Positions 42,568 to 51,161 of a stretch of 64,000 nucleotides of DNA are shown in pieces. The stretch is from JBFLYH01 sp964630235 (GTDB lineage: Bacteria > Oederibacteriota > JAAXVQ01 > JAUVAV01). A program made the position numbers and the translations under genes. The notes beneath the pieces were generated by a model that was not told where the DNA came from, made no database searches, and worked only from the letters and a program-made list of their open reading frames with translations. Numbering within the stretch: the first letter of the stretch is position 1; each line of letters starts with the position of its first letter. The stretch covers positions 310,001 to 374,000 of the forward strand of contig CAZVUO010000001.1 in NCBI GenBank assembly GCA_964630235.1, written 5' to 3'.

Positions 42568-43524
42568 CTAGGGCTGGATTTTGCTCAGGCGGTTGGCTGT
42601 CATGTCCGTCACATAGACCACGCCTGTTTCTCCGTTCACCGCCACGCCCAGGGGCGTGGAAAAAGCAAGCTGAGTGGCCGGGTCGTTCGTGAGGTGCTGT
42701 TTGAACCCGCCCTGGCGGTCGTACACCAGCACGCGGTGCTTGGTCGGATCGGTGACGTATACCCGGTCGCGGCGGTCGTCAATGGCGAGATACGGCTCCA
42801 TGAAAAATTGCTCTTTCTGCCAGCCGTCCACGGGCCAGGAGCGGACCAGCCGCCCTTCGGTGTCGCACACCTGGATGCGGAAATTTAGACGGTCGCAGAT
42901 GTACAGCAGGTCCTGGCCGTCGGTCTTGATGCCGAACGGCTCGTCGTAATCATTCGGGCCTGATCCCTTCTGCCCCCACATCTTGACGAAAACGCCTTCG
43001 CCGGTGAACTTCTGGATGCGGCGGTTGCCCGTATCGGTCACGTACACGAATCCCTTGGAATCCACGGCCACATCGCGCGGCCCCCAGAATCCGCCCTCGC
43101 CCGGCCACTGTTTGAGGAACTTGCCTCGGTTGTCGAACTTCTGGATCCGGTGGTTCCAGGTGTCCGCCACGTAGATGCTGCCGTCCGGTCCCGCGCAGAT
43201 GCCGCCCGGGGTCTTGAACTGGCCGTCCCCCTGTCCCTCCTGTCCCCACTTGGCCACGAACTTGCCTTCGGCGTCGAACTTCTGGATCCGGTGGTTGCTC
43301 GAGTCCACCACGTACACGAATCCCTTCGCGTCCACGGCCACACCGCGCGGGTCCCACAGCTGCCCCGGGCCCTTGCCCCGGTCCCCGCCCTGCAGGGCAT
43401 TGGCCCCGTCTTTGGGTTGCGCGCCGCCCTCCTTGCCGTGACGCAGACCGAAGAAAATGGCGACCAGCAGCACCACCACGCTGGCTCCCAACACGATGGC
43501 TGCTACCCGTTCCTGCTGACGCAT
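42568..43524 (-). CDS. membrane-anchored NHL-repeat protein
   Basis: 318 residues. A single N-terminal helix (AAIVLGASVVVLLVAIFFGL, about 8-27) followed by six NHL blades: DPRGVAVDAKGFVYVVDSSNHRIQKF, shown by VVDSSNHRIQKF, VADTWNHRIQKF, VTDTGNRRIQKF, ICDRLNFRIQV and VTDPTKHRVLVY. The IQKF blade ends are nearly identical to each other and to 41428, so the two genes are close paralogues. GGAGG lies eight bases before the ATG. First gene of the stretch running to 30288, after a repeat-filled gap. Extracytoplasmic binding protein, ligand unknown. Confidence 0.85.
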   Translation of the reverse strand: MRQQERVAAIVLGASVVVLLVAIFFGLRHGKEGGAQPKDGANALQGGDRGKGPGQLWDPRGVAVDAKGFVYVVDSSNHRIQKFDAEGKFVAKWGQEGQGDGQFKTPGGICAGPDGSIYVADTWNHRIQKFDNRGKFLKQWPGEGGFWGPRDVAVDSKGFVYVTDTGNRRIQKFTGEGVFVKMWGQKGSGPNDYDEPFGIKTDGQDLLYICDRLNFRIQVCDTEGRLVRSWPVDGWQKEQFFMEPYLAIDDRRDRVYVTDPTKHRVLVYDRQGGFKQHLTNDPATQLAFSTPLGVAVNGETGVVYVTDMTANRLSKIQP

Positions 43525-43553
43525 ATTGCTATCCTCCGTTTTATGAATGAACC

Positions 43554-43740
43554 TCCCCTCCCTCGGGGGGAGGGTGTTGCACCGGCGTTATATTTCGGTC
43601 GTCATTCCGGCACGGTTCTAGCCGGAATCCAGAGGTTTTGATTTCAATACTTTTCCTGGACCCCGGCTTCGAACCTGCCGGGGTGACTACCCACAAAAAG
43701 CTTTAAACCACGATGTCGCCCCCCCCTCAAGGGGAAGGGT
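43554..43740. repeat. family A repeat pair flanked by G/C-run inverted repeats
   Basis: 43600-43688 is a full family A pair, with the TTCC variant of the first half and CTGGACCCCGGCTTCGAACC in the second. It is flanked by CCTCCCTCGGGGGGAGGG at 43556 and CCCCCCTCAAGGGGAAGGG at 43719. The right one ends a few bases before the stop of the next gene. Confidence 0.75.
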
Positions 43741-43743
43741 ATT

Positions 43744-45735
43744 CTATTGCTCCGCGTGGCTCCAGTATAAATGGGCCAGGTCCTTGCGTACGTACACGAT
43801 CATGTCATAGGAACCGAGCCCGCTCCACGGCTCCTTGTACACCATCAGACGCCAGATCTTTTTCAGTTTCCCGGCGAAGGTGTCCCTGAAAAAAACACCG
43901 GCGTCCGGCGCCCACCATACCCGCAGCTTGTAGCGCTGGGCCACGTACTTCTCCGCCAGCAGTTCAGCCACCCGGTCGTCATGCCCGGGCGCGGCCATCT
44001 CCACGCCGGTGATGATCACCGGGTTCTCCTCGATGGACCCCGGCGACTGGGAGGCCGTGAACTTGGGATAGCCCACGAACTTGAAGTCGCGCAGGTACCA
44101 GGCGAACGGCCAGGAGCAGTAGTCCTCGCAGGTGATCTTCATCTCCAGCCCGCCGGTCAGGCGCTTGGACATATTGGTGAGCTGCCGCGTGACCTGCTGG
44201 GTGTCCGGCGAGGACTGCACGTACACCAGAAGCTCGGATGGATTGGCGCCGGCGCCGTAGAAATTCACCAGGCTGGTGTTGTGCAGCAGGAGCGCCGCGC
44301 CCAGGCCGAAGGCCGCGAGCAGCCACCCCCGCTGGCGCTGAAAGCGGTTCCAGAGCTCTCCCAGCCAGAACCCGGTGAGCAGGGTCATGGGCAGGAGCGG
44401 GTGCAGGATCAGCCAGGGCATGCGTTCGCCCGCGAAAGAGTAATCCGAGAACGCCGCCAGGGTCCACAGCTGGAGGAAGGTGACAAAGCTGTTGCCCTCG
44501 CTGAAGGAGAAGTACGCCAGCATGCCCACGCCCAGGGTGACCAGGAGCAGGGAGAAGATCAGGCCGAAGGTCTCGTTGCCCTGGGAGGCAAACAGCCACC
44601 AGGCCGCGGCCAGGATCAGGTACGCGGACAGACGCCACACGCGGTGGGCCCGGTCCTTGATAAACCCGTAGTACGCCAGGGCGCCCAGCGTGCCCAGCGT
44701 GGTCAGGACTTCGTACAGCGAGATGAGGCCGGCGTAGAAATACACCGGCTGGCTGCCCCGCTGGACTTCGTGCTGGCCCAGCCAGTAGGTGAGGGAGGCG
44801 GTAAAGGCGTCGAGAAAACCCTTGGGGTGCGTGAACACGGTGGTATAGAGCAGGAACACCAGGCCGAAGAAAATGCCGGCCGAAATCCACAGCGGCTTGC
44901 GCCGCTTGAACAGGTCCTGCAAGGCCGGCAGGAATTTGTTCTCGCCGCCGGACGGGCGCGTGGTGTATTCCCACAGCCAGCGGAAAAGCATGAAGGTCAC
45001 GAAAATCGCGCCGTTGATATACGTGACTTCCTTGGTGCAGAACGCCAGGGCCAGACCCAGCGCCGCGAGGTAGAGGTACGCGGGCTTGCGCGTGTCCAGG
45101 TAGCGGAAGAAGCCGAAGACCATGAGCATGGAGTCCGCGGCGATGTAGATATCGTTCCGGATGAAGCGTCCGAAGTACGTGAACGAAGGCGAGAGGGCGA
45201 TGATGGCCGCGGTAAACAGCGCGCCGGCCCGGCCCAGGTAGGGGCGAAGGAAGAACGTCAGCACCAGCACGGCCAGGCCCGCGAGCGCGGGCATGATGCG
45301 GCTGGTGTAATCCGAGGCGCCGAACAAAAAGTACATCAGGGCATTGGCGTGGAACAGGAACGGGCCGTGCATCATGGGGTTGTATTTGTAGCCCATGCCC
45401 TTGAACAGCTCCCACGCGTAGTACGCGTGCAGGCTCTCGTCGTGGTGCAGGGGCTTGAGGTCCAGGCGGTAGAAAAGCAAAAAGGCGCCCACCACGAATA
45501 TCACGGCCCAGGCCAGGGTCTCGAGCGGGATCGCGGGCAAAGACCAGGAGGCCCCTCCCGCCTCGGCCGACGCACTGGCCTTGGCTTGCGCTGGGGCGGT
45601 CACTTGAACCCCCCGGCTTTCCGGAAGGGTTTTTTTCTTCGTCTTTTCGGTTTCTTTTTTGACCAACTTGGTTCCGCACGAGTCGCAGAACAGGTTGGTG
45701 GCGGGATTCTCCGCGCCGCAATTCGGGCAATTCAC
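43744..45735 (-). CDS. Agl23-like (TIGR03663-type) GT-C membrane protein with N-terminal zinc ribbon
   Basis: 663 residues from a GTG at 45735, chosen because AAGGAGG lies seven bases upstream; the frame is open further (TTG at 45780). Residues 3-20 are a zinc ribbon (Cys3, Cys6, Cys17, Cys20: NCPNCGAENP...FCDSCG). About 12 hydrophobic helices follow. The outer loop KPLHHDESLHAYYAWELFKG has the HDE acid of GT-C enzymes, and the KYNPMMHGPFLFHANALMYFLFG block is, as I recall, typical of the TIGR03663 family named after archaeal Agl23. That family tends to occur with YYY-domain proteins, and one is the next gene upstream. Glycan transfer on the outer membrane face is inferred. Confidence 0.8.
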   Translation of the reverse strand: MNCPNCGAENPATNLFCDSCGTKLVKKETEKTKKKTLPESRGVQVTAPAQAKASASAEAGGASWSLPAIPLETLAWAVIFVVGAFLLFYRLDLKPLHHDESLHAYYAWELFKGMGYKYNPMMHGPFLFHANALMYFLFGASDYTSRIMPALAGLAVLVLTFFLRPYLGRAGALFTAAIIALSPSFTYFGRFIRNDIYIAADSMLMVFGFFRYLDTRKPAYLYLAALGLALAFCTKEVTYINGAIFVTFMLFRWLWEYTTRPSGGENKFLPALQDLFKRRKPLWISAGIFFGLVFLLYTTVFTHPKGFLDAFTASLTYWLGQHEVQRGSQPVYFYAGLISLYEVLTTLGTLGALAYYGFIKDRAHRVWRLSAYLILAAAWWLFASQGNETFGLIFSLLLVTLGVGMLAYFSFSEGNSFVTFLQLWTLAAFSDYSFAGERMPWLILHPLLPMTLLTGFWLGELWNRFQRQRGWLLAAFGLGAALLLHNTSLVNFYGAGANPSELLVYVQSSPDTQQVTRQLTNMSKRLTGGLEMKITCEDYCSWPFAWYLRDFKFVGYPKFTASQSPGSIEENPVIITGVEMAAPGHDDRVAELLAEKYVAQRYKLRVWWAPDAGVFFRDTFAGKLKKIWRLMVYKEPWSGLGSYDMIVYVRKDLAHLYWSHAEQ

Positions 45736-45782
45736 GCCAAACCTCCTTGAGCGATCAGCAATTGTGTCTTTCTTTTTCAAGT

Positions 45783-45883
45783 GTCATCGCGAGGAGCCCT
45801 GCGCTTGCTGAGGGGCGACGCGGCGATCTCATTTGTCGCCAGAAACCCAGATTGCTTCGTCCTCTTTGCGGGCTCGCAATGAC
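45783..45883. repeat. dispersed inverted repeat, family B
   Basis: Starts GTCATCGCGAG and ends CTCGCAATGAC, with GGCGATCTC...AGATTGCTTCG inside. It fills the gap between the YYY-domain gene and the Agl23-like gene, ending 13 bases before the YYY gene stop. Confidence 0.8.
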
Positions 45884-45896
45884 CGACCAACTCCGT

Positions 45897-48308
45897 TCAG
45901 CGTCTGCGGTAGATGCGCACGCCGCGGGGATCCTCGAACGCCACGTCCATCAGCTGGCTGAATTTCGCCAGCGCTTCCTCGGGATATTTCTGCCGTTCCA
46001 GGGTGCCGACGAAGACGAAGGCAACCTGGTACTTGTCCAGCAAGGCCTGGGTGGCGGCCAGGTCCCCGGACCCGTAGAGCGTGTCAATGTCCGGAATCCG
46101 GCGGCCGGGCTCGTCGTAGTTGCCGCGCCACTGCAATTCATGCCCGGCCCAGCCCAGGACCGTGGGCAGGCCGGTAAACGTGGACACGCGGGCGAAATCG
46201 GTGTACTCCCCGCCCGTGGCTTCCAGCACCACCGGGTTGCCCCGCACCGACCGGCGCAGCCACTCGATGCCCGCCCGGTCGGCCGGATAGGGGTTGTTCA
46301 AATACGCCGAACCGTCCAGGGTGGGCGCGGTGGCGAACCGGTTGGTCTTCACGCCCGCGGCCGCATAGGGATAGACCAGGCTCGCGGCCACCAGCAGGGT
46401 CAGGCCCGCGAGCCAGGCCACCTTGAGGTTGGGGTGCCGCATAGAGTACTGCCAGGTCCAGAACACGCCGTAGACGCCGGAAATGCCCAGCAGGAACCAG
46501 GCTTGATAGTAAAACTTGAAGACCGTGTTCATGCGGTCCAGGGGCGGGTTGAAGGTGTCGTTGATGTGCAGCACCTCGCAGCCGGCGAACAGGGCCAGGG
46601 CCGTGGCCAGGAGCAGCAGGGCGAACGTGGTCTCCGGCTTGTCCGCGCGGGTGAACAGGAGCAGGACCGCGGCCGCGAGAAACAGGACCATCAGGCCGAG
46701 GAACACGGGCGCCGGATTGCCCGCGGCGGAGAAAAAGAGGTTCTTCACCAGCGCGCCGCAAACCGCGGCCAGCACCACGCCGGTCGCGATCAGGGCCGCG
46801 GTCCGGCCCTGGCCCTGGCGCCAGCGCGCCAGGGGCTGCAGCAAAAAGAGGAACAGCTCGCGCAGCCATCCGGGCAGGTCCCCGGCCGGCCGCAGCAGCG
46901 GGCCGGACTCCGGTTCCTCGCGGCCGGTTGCGAGCTGATAGCCGCACTGGCCGCAGATGCGTTTCCCTTCGCGGAGCGCGTGGCCGCACTGCGGACAGAA
47001 GCGGCCGGACCTGCCCCTGGCCTTGCCCTCCGCCGCCGGCGCAGGCGCGGGACGGGAAAGAACGGCCAGGAACCACGCGTGATAGCGCGCGAACAGAAAG
47101 GTCAGGCCGAGGTACGCGAACACCCCGAACAAGAGCAGCCAGTCCCCGACGCGGGTGTTCTGCGTGGTCCAGGCCACGCCTTTGGCCTGGCTGCTGAAGT
47201 GGAAATAGAACGGCAGGTAGGGCACGAACATCACCGCGAGCATCAGGGCCAGGCCCGCGCCCCACTGCCGCCAGGGCAGGTCAACGAGGCGCGGCCGGAA
47301 GCGCAGCTGCTGCAGCAGGAAAGCCGCCGCGGCCAGGCCGAAGGTCGTGGGCAGATCCCAGCTGTTGGCGAATCCCAGCGCGCCGATCAGCAGTCCCCAC
47401 AGCAGCAGGGGCGCAAGCTGGCCAGGCGTCCGGAACGTGAGTTCGCGATCCATGGATTTCATCTGGTTGAGCGTGAACCCCAGGGCGATCATGACCAGGG
47501 GGATGGACAGCATGTGCGGATGCATGTCGCCCAGCAGGAACGAAAAGAAGGGAAACTCGTTGATGGTGTCCGGGATGACGCGGGAAGGCGTCCACCAGTT
47601 GAAATTGGCGATGCTGCGCGTGGCCAGCACCTGCCGGAACCCGTCCAGGTTGCCGATCAGGTAGATCAGCGCCCAGCCGCCGAACCCCGCGCTCAGGCGC
47701 CGGGTAAGGTTGTAGAGCACGCCGAAGGTGCTGACGCCGGCGAGCGCGAACAGCATGCCCAGGGACAGGTTGAACCCCACGGCCGGCGCGACGGCCGACA
47801 GTTTGAGCAGGAGGGCCATGAGCAGGTAGCCGAAATAATAATAGCTGATGAAAAAAGTCGGGCCGGCCATCCAGGGATCATACGGCGGAAAGGACGTGGC
47901 GCGGGAAAGCGCGTTGAGGAACGCCAGGTCCATGAATTTTTCCGTGCCGACGATATCCGGATTGTACATGCGGAACCAGCAGAAGAGCAGGAACAGCGCC
48001 GCGAAGAAGAGCTCCACCACCACGATCAAGCCCGCGCGTTCGGCCAGAAGCGCGCGCAGCTCGGCGGCCGAGCGGGCCCACAGCCAATAGGACAAGCCCG
48101 CGACCAGCCCCAGGGCCAGCAGAATGGTCAGGACGGAAAAATGCACCTGCCCGATCCACCACGAAAGCAAGCCGACCAGCAACAGTCCCAGCGGTTTGGA
48201 AAACGCGTAGCCCCGGTCGGGTAAATACGGAAAAACCTTGAGCGCGACCGGAAGCGCCGCCAGCCCCATGAGCGTGATCAACAACCACCAGACAAAGATG
48301 CCTGTCAC
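45897..48308 (-). CDS. YYY-domain (DUF2298/TIGR03662-type) membrane protein with internal zinc ribbon
   Basis: 803 residues from the GTG at 48308, which has AGGAAGGGG ten bases upstream; GTG at 48338 is an alternative. About 15 hydrophobic helices. The hallmark triple tyrosine is in TFFISYYYFGYLLMALLL (about 155-172), and FRMYNPDIVGTEKFMDLAFLNAL, NWWTPSRVIPDTINEFPFFSFLLGDMHPH (key NWWTPSR and GDMHPHM) are also family blocks. Residues about 434-457 are an inserted zinc ribbon, FCPQCGHALREGKRICGQCG. The family is uncommon and known mainly from Chloroflexi and Archaea as I recall. It probably works with the Agl23-like protein downstream in glycan transfer. Confidence 0.8.
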   Translation of the reverse strand: MTGIFVWWLLITLMGLAALPVALKVFPYLPDRGYAFSKPLGLLLVGLLSWWIGQVHFSVLTILLALGLVAGLSYWLWARSAAELRALLAERAGLIVVVELFFAALFLLFCWFRMYNPDIVGTEKFMDLAFLNALSRATSFPPYDPWMAGPTFFISYYYFGYLLMALLLKLSAVAPAVGFNLSLGMLFALAGVSTFGVLYNLTRRLSAGFGGWALIYLIGNLDGFRQVLATRSIANFNWWTPSRVIPDTINEFPFFSFLLGDMHPHMLSIPLVMIALGFTLNQMKSMDRELTFRTPGQLAPLLLWGLLIGALGFANSWDLPTTFGLAAAAFLLQQLRFRPRLVDLPWRQWGAGLALMLAVMFVPYLPFYFHFSSQAKGVAWTTQNTRVGDWLLLFGVFAYLGLTFLFARYHAWFLAVLSRPAPAPAAEGKARGRSGRFCPQCGHALREGKRICGQCGYQLATGREEPESGPLLRPAGDLPGWLRELFLFLLQPLARWRQGQGRTAALIATGVVLAAVCGALVKNLFFSAAGNPAPVFLGLMVLFLAAAVLLLFTRADKPETTFALLLLATALALFAGCEVLHINDTFNPPLDRMNTVFKFYYQAWFLLGISGVYGVFWTWQYSMRHPNLKVAWLAGLTLLVAASLVYPYAAAGVKTNRFATAPTLDGSAYLNNPYPADRAGIEWLRRSVRGNPVVLEATGGEYTDFARVSTFTGLPTVLGWAGHELQWRGNYDEPGRRIPDIDTLYGSGDLAATQALLDKYQVAFVFVGTLERQKYPEEALAKFSQLMDVAFEDPRGVRIYRRR

Positions 48309-48554
48309 CCGCGTGGATCCCCTTCCTGCGTCACGCACTTGCCTACATTATTAAATACAGAAGGTCAGGAATAAATCTTGCCCCCATAAAACTGGGCAGC
48401 CGGGAACGTCAAGGACCAGAAAAAGCCTTAATTTAAATATAATTGGTGCAATTATATTCGGGGGTTATGACCTTGTCAACCTGAAAGGACCTAGTGCCCG
48501 GTCGGTCTAGAAAGTCGTAGACCGACACGGCACAGAGCGTTTGGTCAGTAGAAA
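48309..48554. other. AT-rich intergenic region with hairpin
   Basis: Contains a perfect 9-bp inverted repeat GTCGGTCTA / TAGACCGAC at 48501-48526 with an 8-base loop, and an AT-rich stretch at 48430-48465. I see no gene with a ribosome site. The region must hold the promoters for the minus-strand YYY gene, but no clear pair stands out. Confidence 0.4.
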
Positions 48555-48830
48555 GTAGATAGCAGGCTGATGAAAAAGCCCGCAGAGCGGTCTTCTTCGT
48601 CCGCGCAGCGTGGAATACCCCTTGAAATATCAGAGCTATTTCAAGGGGTAACAGGCTGCTCAATCCCCTCCGCAGGGCACCCCGAGCTTGCTCGGGGGTG
48701 AATGCGGAATGGTTGCTCCGGGGATGTCGCCCAGAGGAGGTAACGAGGGTTGCAGTTGGTACCCCGGGCCCTTCGGCCGGGGGGCTCCATGAATCTATTA
48801 GGGTTTTTCAGCAGCCCGCTAGTAGATTCA
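48555..48830. mobile_element. candidate MITE-like element with degenerate terminal inverted repeats
   Basis: The left end, GCAGGCTGATGAAAAAGCCC (48562-48581), and the reverse complement of the right end, CGGGCTGCTGAAAAACCC (from 48800-48817), align with about four differences in 18. Inside is a 14-bp perfect hairpin, 48616-48629 with 48637-48650 (TACCCCTTGAAATA / TATTTCAAGGGGTA, 7-base loop), then CCCCGAGCTTGCTCGGGG. No transposase is encoded. Right next to the end, AATCTATTAG and CTAGTAGATT form a further inverted pair. Confidence 0.45.
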
Positions 48831-48871
48831 AGCCTACATGCCGATAAAGCATTTATCCGTCAACTTAATGC

Positions 48872-48899
48872 TTGGTTCCAGGCGCAAGCCGGGTATAAT
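48872..48899 (+). promoter_or_regulatory. promoter for the DUF2723 gene
   Basis: TTGGTT (48872-48877), a 16-base spacer, and an exact TATAAT (48894-48899). Transcription would begin near 48906, giving a short leader with AGGAGG at 48914-48919 and the GTG start at 48930. Confidence 0.65.
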
Positions 48900-48929
48900 C
48901 GGACTGAATCTCCAGGAGGACCCTTACCC

Positions 48930-51161
48930 GTGTACGCGCACGCGCGCCCACAACGACCGGACCACTCTCTCTTCCTGTTTAAACCCGACGGGTGGTTTGG
49001 ACTGCTGGCCTTTTTCCTGCCCCTGCTGACCTCCCTCCCCTGGCTCGACGCGGGTTCCTGGGCCGGCGGCCAAGCGGAATGGGTGCTGGGCGCCAGCACC
49101 CTGGGCGTGGTGCGATACCCGGGCTATCCCCTGTACCTGCTGGCCGCCAAACTGCTGGCCACGGTCCTCCCCCTGGGCGCGGAGCTGTGGCGCTATCATT
49201 TGATCAGCCTGCTGTTCGGGTCAGGCGCCTGCCTCTTCCTCTACCTGAGCGCGCGCCGTTTGTTGTTTCCCACGCTGGTCTCCCTGGCCGCGGGGCTCTC
49301 CTGCTTCTGGTTTTATCCGGTATGGCAGGCTTGCCTCCGGGTGGGGCCCTTCGCGTTCCATCTCTTCCTGCTGGCCCTCTGCGTGTATGCCACCCTTGGC
49401 TTGCTCTCGCCCGGCCGGCGCCCGCTTTCCGGCTGGCGCGTCGCGGTCTGGGCCGCGCTGTGCGGCGCCACGGCTTCCCAGTCCGCCGGCCTGCTGCCCT
49501 GGGGCTTGTCCTGCCTGCTGCTGGGTCTGCTGCTGGGATTGCCGCACCAGCGCAGCCAGGCCGGGATGTACGGGCTGGCCCTGGTTGGCGGTCTGCTGGG
49601 CGGTCTGCTGCCCTATGCGTACCTGCCGCTGCGTCTGGCCGCCGCGGGGCCGCTGTTCGTGAACACGGATTTTTTCAGGCCGTTGGCCGCGGGACTGAGC
49701 GTCCAGGGCCTGCTCGACTTCTGGTCGCAAGTACAGTCGCACTGGTCCGCCGTCCTGCCCGCGGAGCACCCGTGGGACCACGCCCGGCGCCTGTGGTGGC
49801 GGCACTTTCCCGTCCTGTCCTGGGCCTTGGCCGCCTTGGGCCTGATCACCAATCTGCGCCGCTTGTTCCTCAAAACCCCTCTGCGCGTGACCGAGGAAAT
49901 CAACCTGCTGGGCCGCCAGCTTCTGGCCCTGCTCACGCTGTTGGCTTCGGCCGGCTTGCTGTTGCTGCCTCCGCGGTTGCGCGAAGACGCGGTGCTGGGC
50001 CTGGCCGTGATCGGCCCTTTTCTCGCGCTGGAAGCACTGCAGTACGCTCTGGCCGTGCTGGGGCAGGGCGACTACCGGCTGGGTCTGGGCGTGCGCCTGA
50101 AGCCCACCTGGGCCGGCGCCGCCCTGGTCCTGCTGATGCCCTCGCTGACCTTGCTGCAGGGAGTGCCGGGAGGACAGAAGGCCGGACCGCGCGTCTCCGA
50201 CCTCGCGGGGATCAGCCGCAGCCTGGCCGCCCTGCCGCGGGATTGCATCGTGGTTTTTCCAGACGTGGAAACCGCACTGCTGCCCATGCTGTTGCAGGCG
50301 CGCCAGAAACAGCGGCCGGATCTCGATTTGCGGCCGCTGTCCAAACCCTGGCCGGCAGTGAAAACCAACCGGCCCCACCCGCCGTGGGACCGGTGGAACC
50401 GCGGCCTCAGCCGGCGTTTGTCCGCCGGACAACCGGTGGTCGCGCTGGCCGGTCCGCAATGGTCGTCGCCAATTTGGGATTATTTTCTGCAGAGTTTCCG
50501 GCTGCTGCCGCGGACCGACGGCCATTTCTTCGCGGCCGGGAAACCCGTCTGGGCTTACGAAGTCCGGCACCTGTCCCTGCCCCAGTCAGGGCTGTCCAGC
50601 CGCGTGGGACTGCAGCCCTTTGGCGAGCTCGCCGGTCCCCTGCGCCTTCTGGCCGCTGAAGTGCTGACGCCGTCTAATGGGCCGGGATCGGTATTGACCC
50701 TCTCCTTGCACTGGCAGTTTAAGCCCAACCCCCGACCGGCGCCACAAGCCGGCGCACTCAAAATCAGTACGCCACCAGCCGGCGCACTCAAAATCAGTAC
50801 GCCACAAGCCGGCGGTGACCGCTGGCTGGTGCACTTCTGGATCCAGCCGCCGGCCGGGACCCCGGCAACTTTCCGGCCCTGGAAGGCCACGCGCCGGCTG
50901 GGATACTGGCCTCCGCCTTCCTGGGCTTTCGCGCCGGGCAGCCTGGAAGAGCACTACCAGTTAGCCGTGCCGCCGGATCTGCCGGCCGGACGCTACCAGG
51001 TCAAGCTGAAGGTGGCGCCGCAAGCCGCGCCCCGCCGTCCGCGGTCCACCCTGCAGGTGACGCGTCCGGCTCGCTATTTTTCCGTTTGCGAGTTCCGGGT
51101 GCTGGATTTAGATTCCACGACCGGATCACTGAACCGGCCGATCGTGGTGCCGGGAAAGTAG
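48930..51161 (+). CDS. DUF2723-type membrane glycosyltransferase with family D repeat insert
   Basis: 743 residues from the GTG at 48930, chosen for the AGGAGG ten bases upstream and the promoter at 48872; the open frame continues upstream into a repeat element. About 11 hydrophobic helices. The first outer loop LTSLPWLDAGSWAGGQAE with LDAG, then VVRYPGYPLYLLAAKLLA, is the DUF2723 signature (in most members HPPGYPLY). The C-terminal ~200 residues look like an extracytoplasmic beta domain. At about 604-629 there are two decapeptide repeats (LKISTPPAGA, LKISTPQAGG), the same unit as in 34688 and 36057. The last 88 bases overlap the convergent SpoIID-like gene. Confidence 0.78.
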   Translation: MYAHARPQRPDHSLFLFKPDGWFGLLAFFLPLLTSLPWLDAGSWAGGQAEWVLGASTLGVVRYPGYPLYLLAAKLLATVLPLGAELWRYHLISLLFGSGACLFLYLSARRLLFPTLVSLAAGLSCFWFYPVWQACLRVGPFAFHLFLLALCVYATLGLLSPGRRPLSGWRVAVWAALCGATASQSAGLLPWGLSCLLLGLLLGLPHQRSQAGMYGLALVGGLLGGLLPYAYLPLRLAAAGPLFVNTDFFRPLAAGLSVQGLLDFWSQVQSHWSAVLPAEHPWDHARRLWWRHFPVLSWALAALGLITNLRRLFLKTPLRVTEEINLLGRQLLALLTLLASAGLLLLPPRLREDAVLGLAVIGPFLALEALQYALAVLGQGDYRLGLGVRLKPTWAGAALVLLMPSLTLLQGVPGGQKAGPRVSDLAGISRSLAALPRDCIVVFPDVETALLPMLLQARQKQRPDLDLRPLSKPWPAVKTNRPHPPWDRWNRGLSRRLSAGQPVVALAGPQWSSPIWDYFLQSFRLLPRTDGHFFAAGKPVWAYEVRHLSLPQSGLSSRVGLQPFGELAGPLRLLAAEVLTPSNGPGSVLTLSLHWQFKPNPRPAPQAGALKISTPPAGALKISTPQAGGDRWLVHFWIQPPAGTPATFRPWKATRRLGYWPPPSWAFAPGSLEEHYQLAVPPDLPAGRYQVKLKVAPQAAPRRPRSTLQVTRPARYFSVCEFRVLDLDSTTGSLNRPIVVPGK
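50741..50815. repeat. coding hairpin repeat, family D, on the plus strand
   Basis: Two full 30-bp units plus a partial one. GGCGCACT, CAAAATC loop, AGTACGCC has one T-G wobble in the 8-bp stem. In sequence it is the reverse complement of the minus-strand copies, so its orientation relative to the gene is the same. Reads ALKISTP(P/Q)AG. Confidence 0.85.

Noticed and set aside
48433..48663. A 76-codon minus-strand frame
   Set aside because: It lies across the MITE-like element and its hairpin; no ribosome site. Peptides like this are commonly miscalled from repeats.
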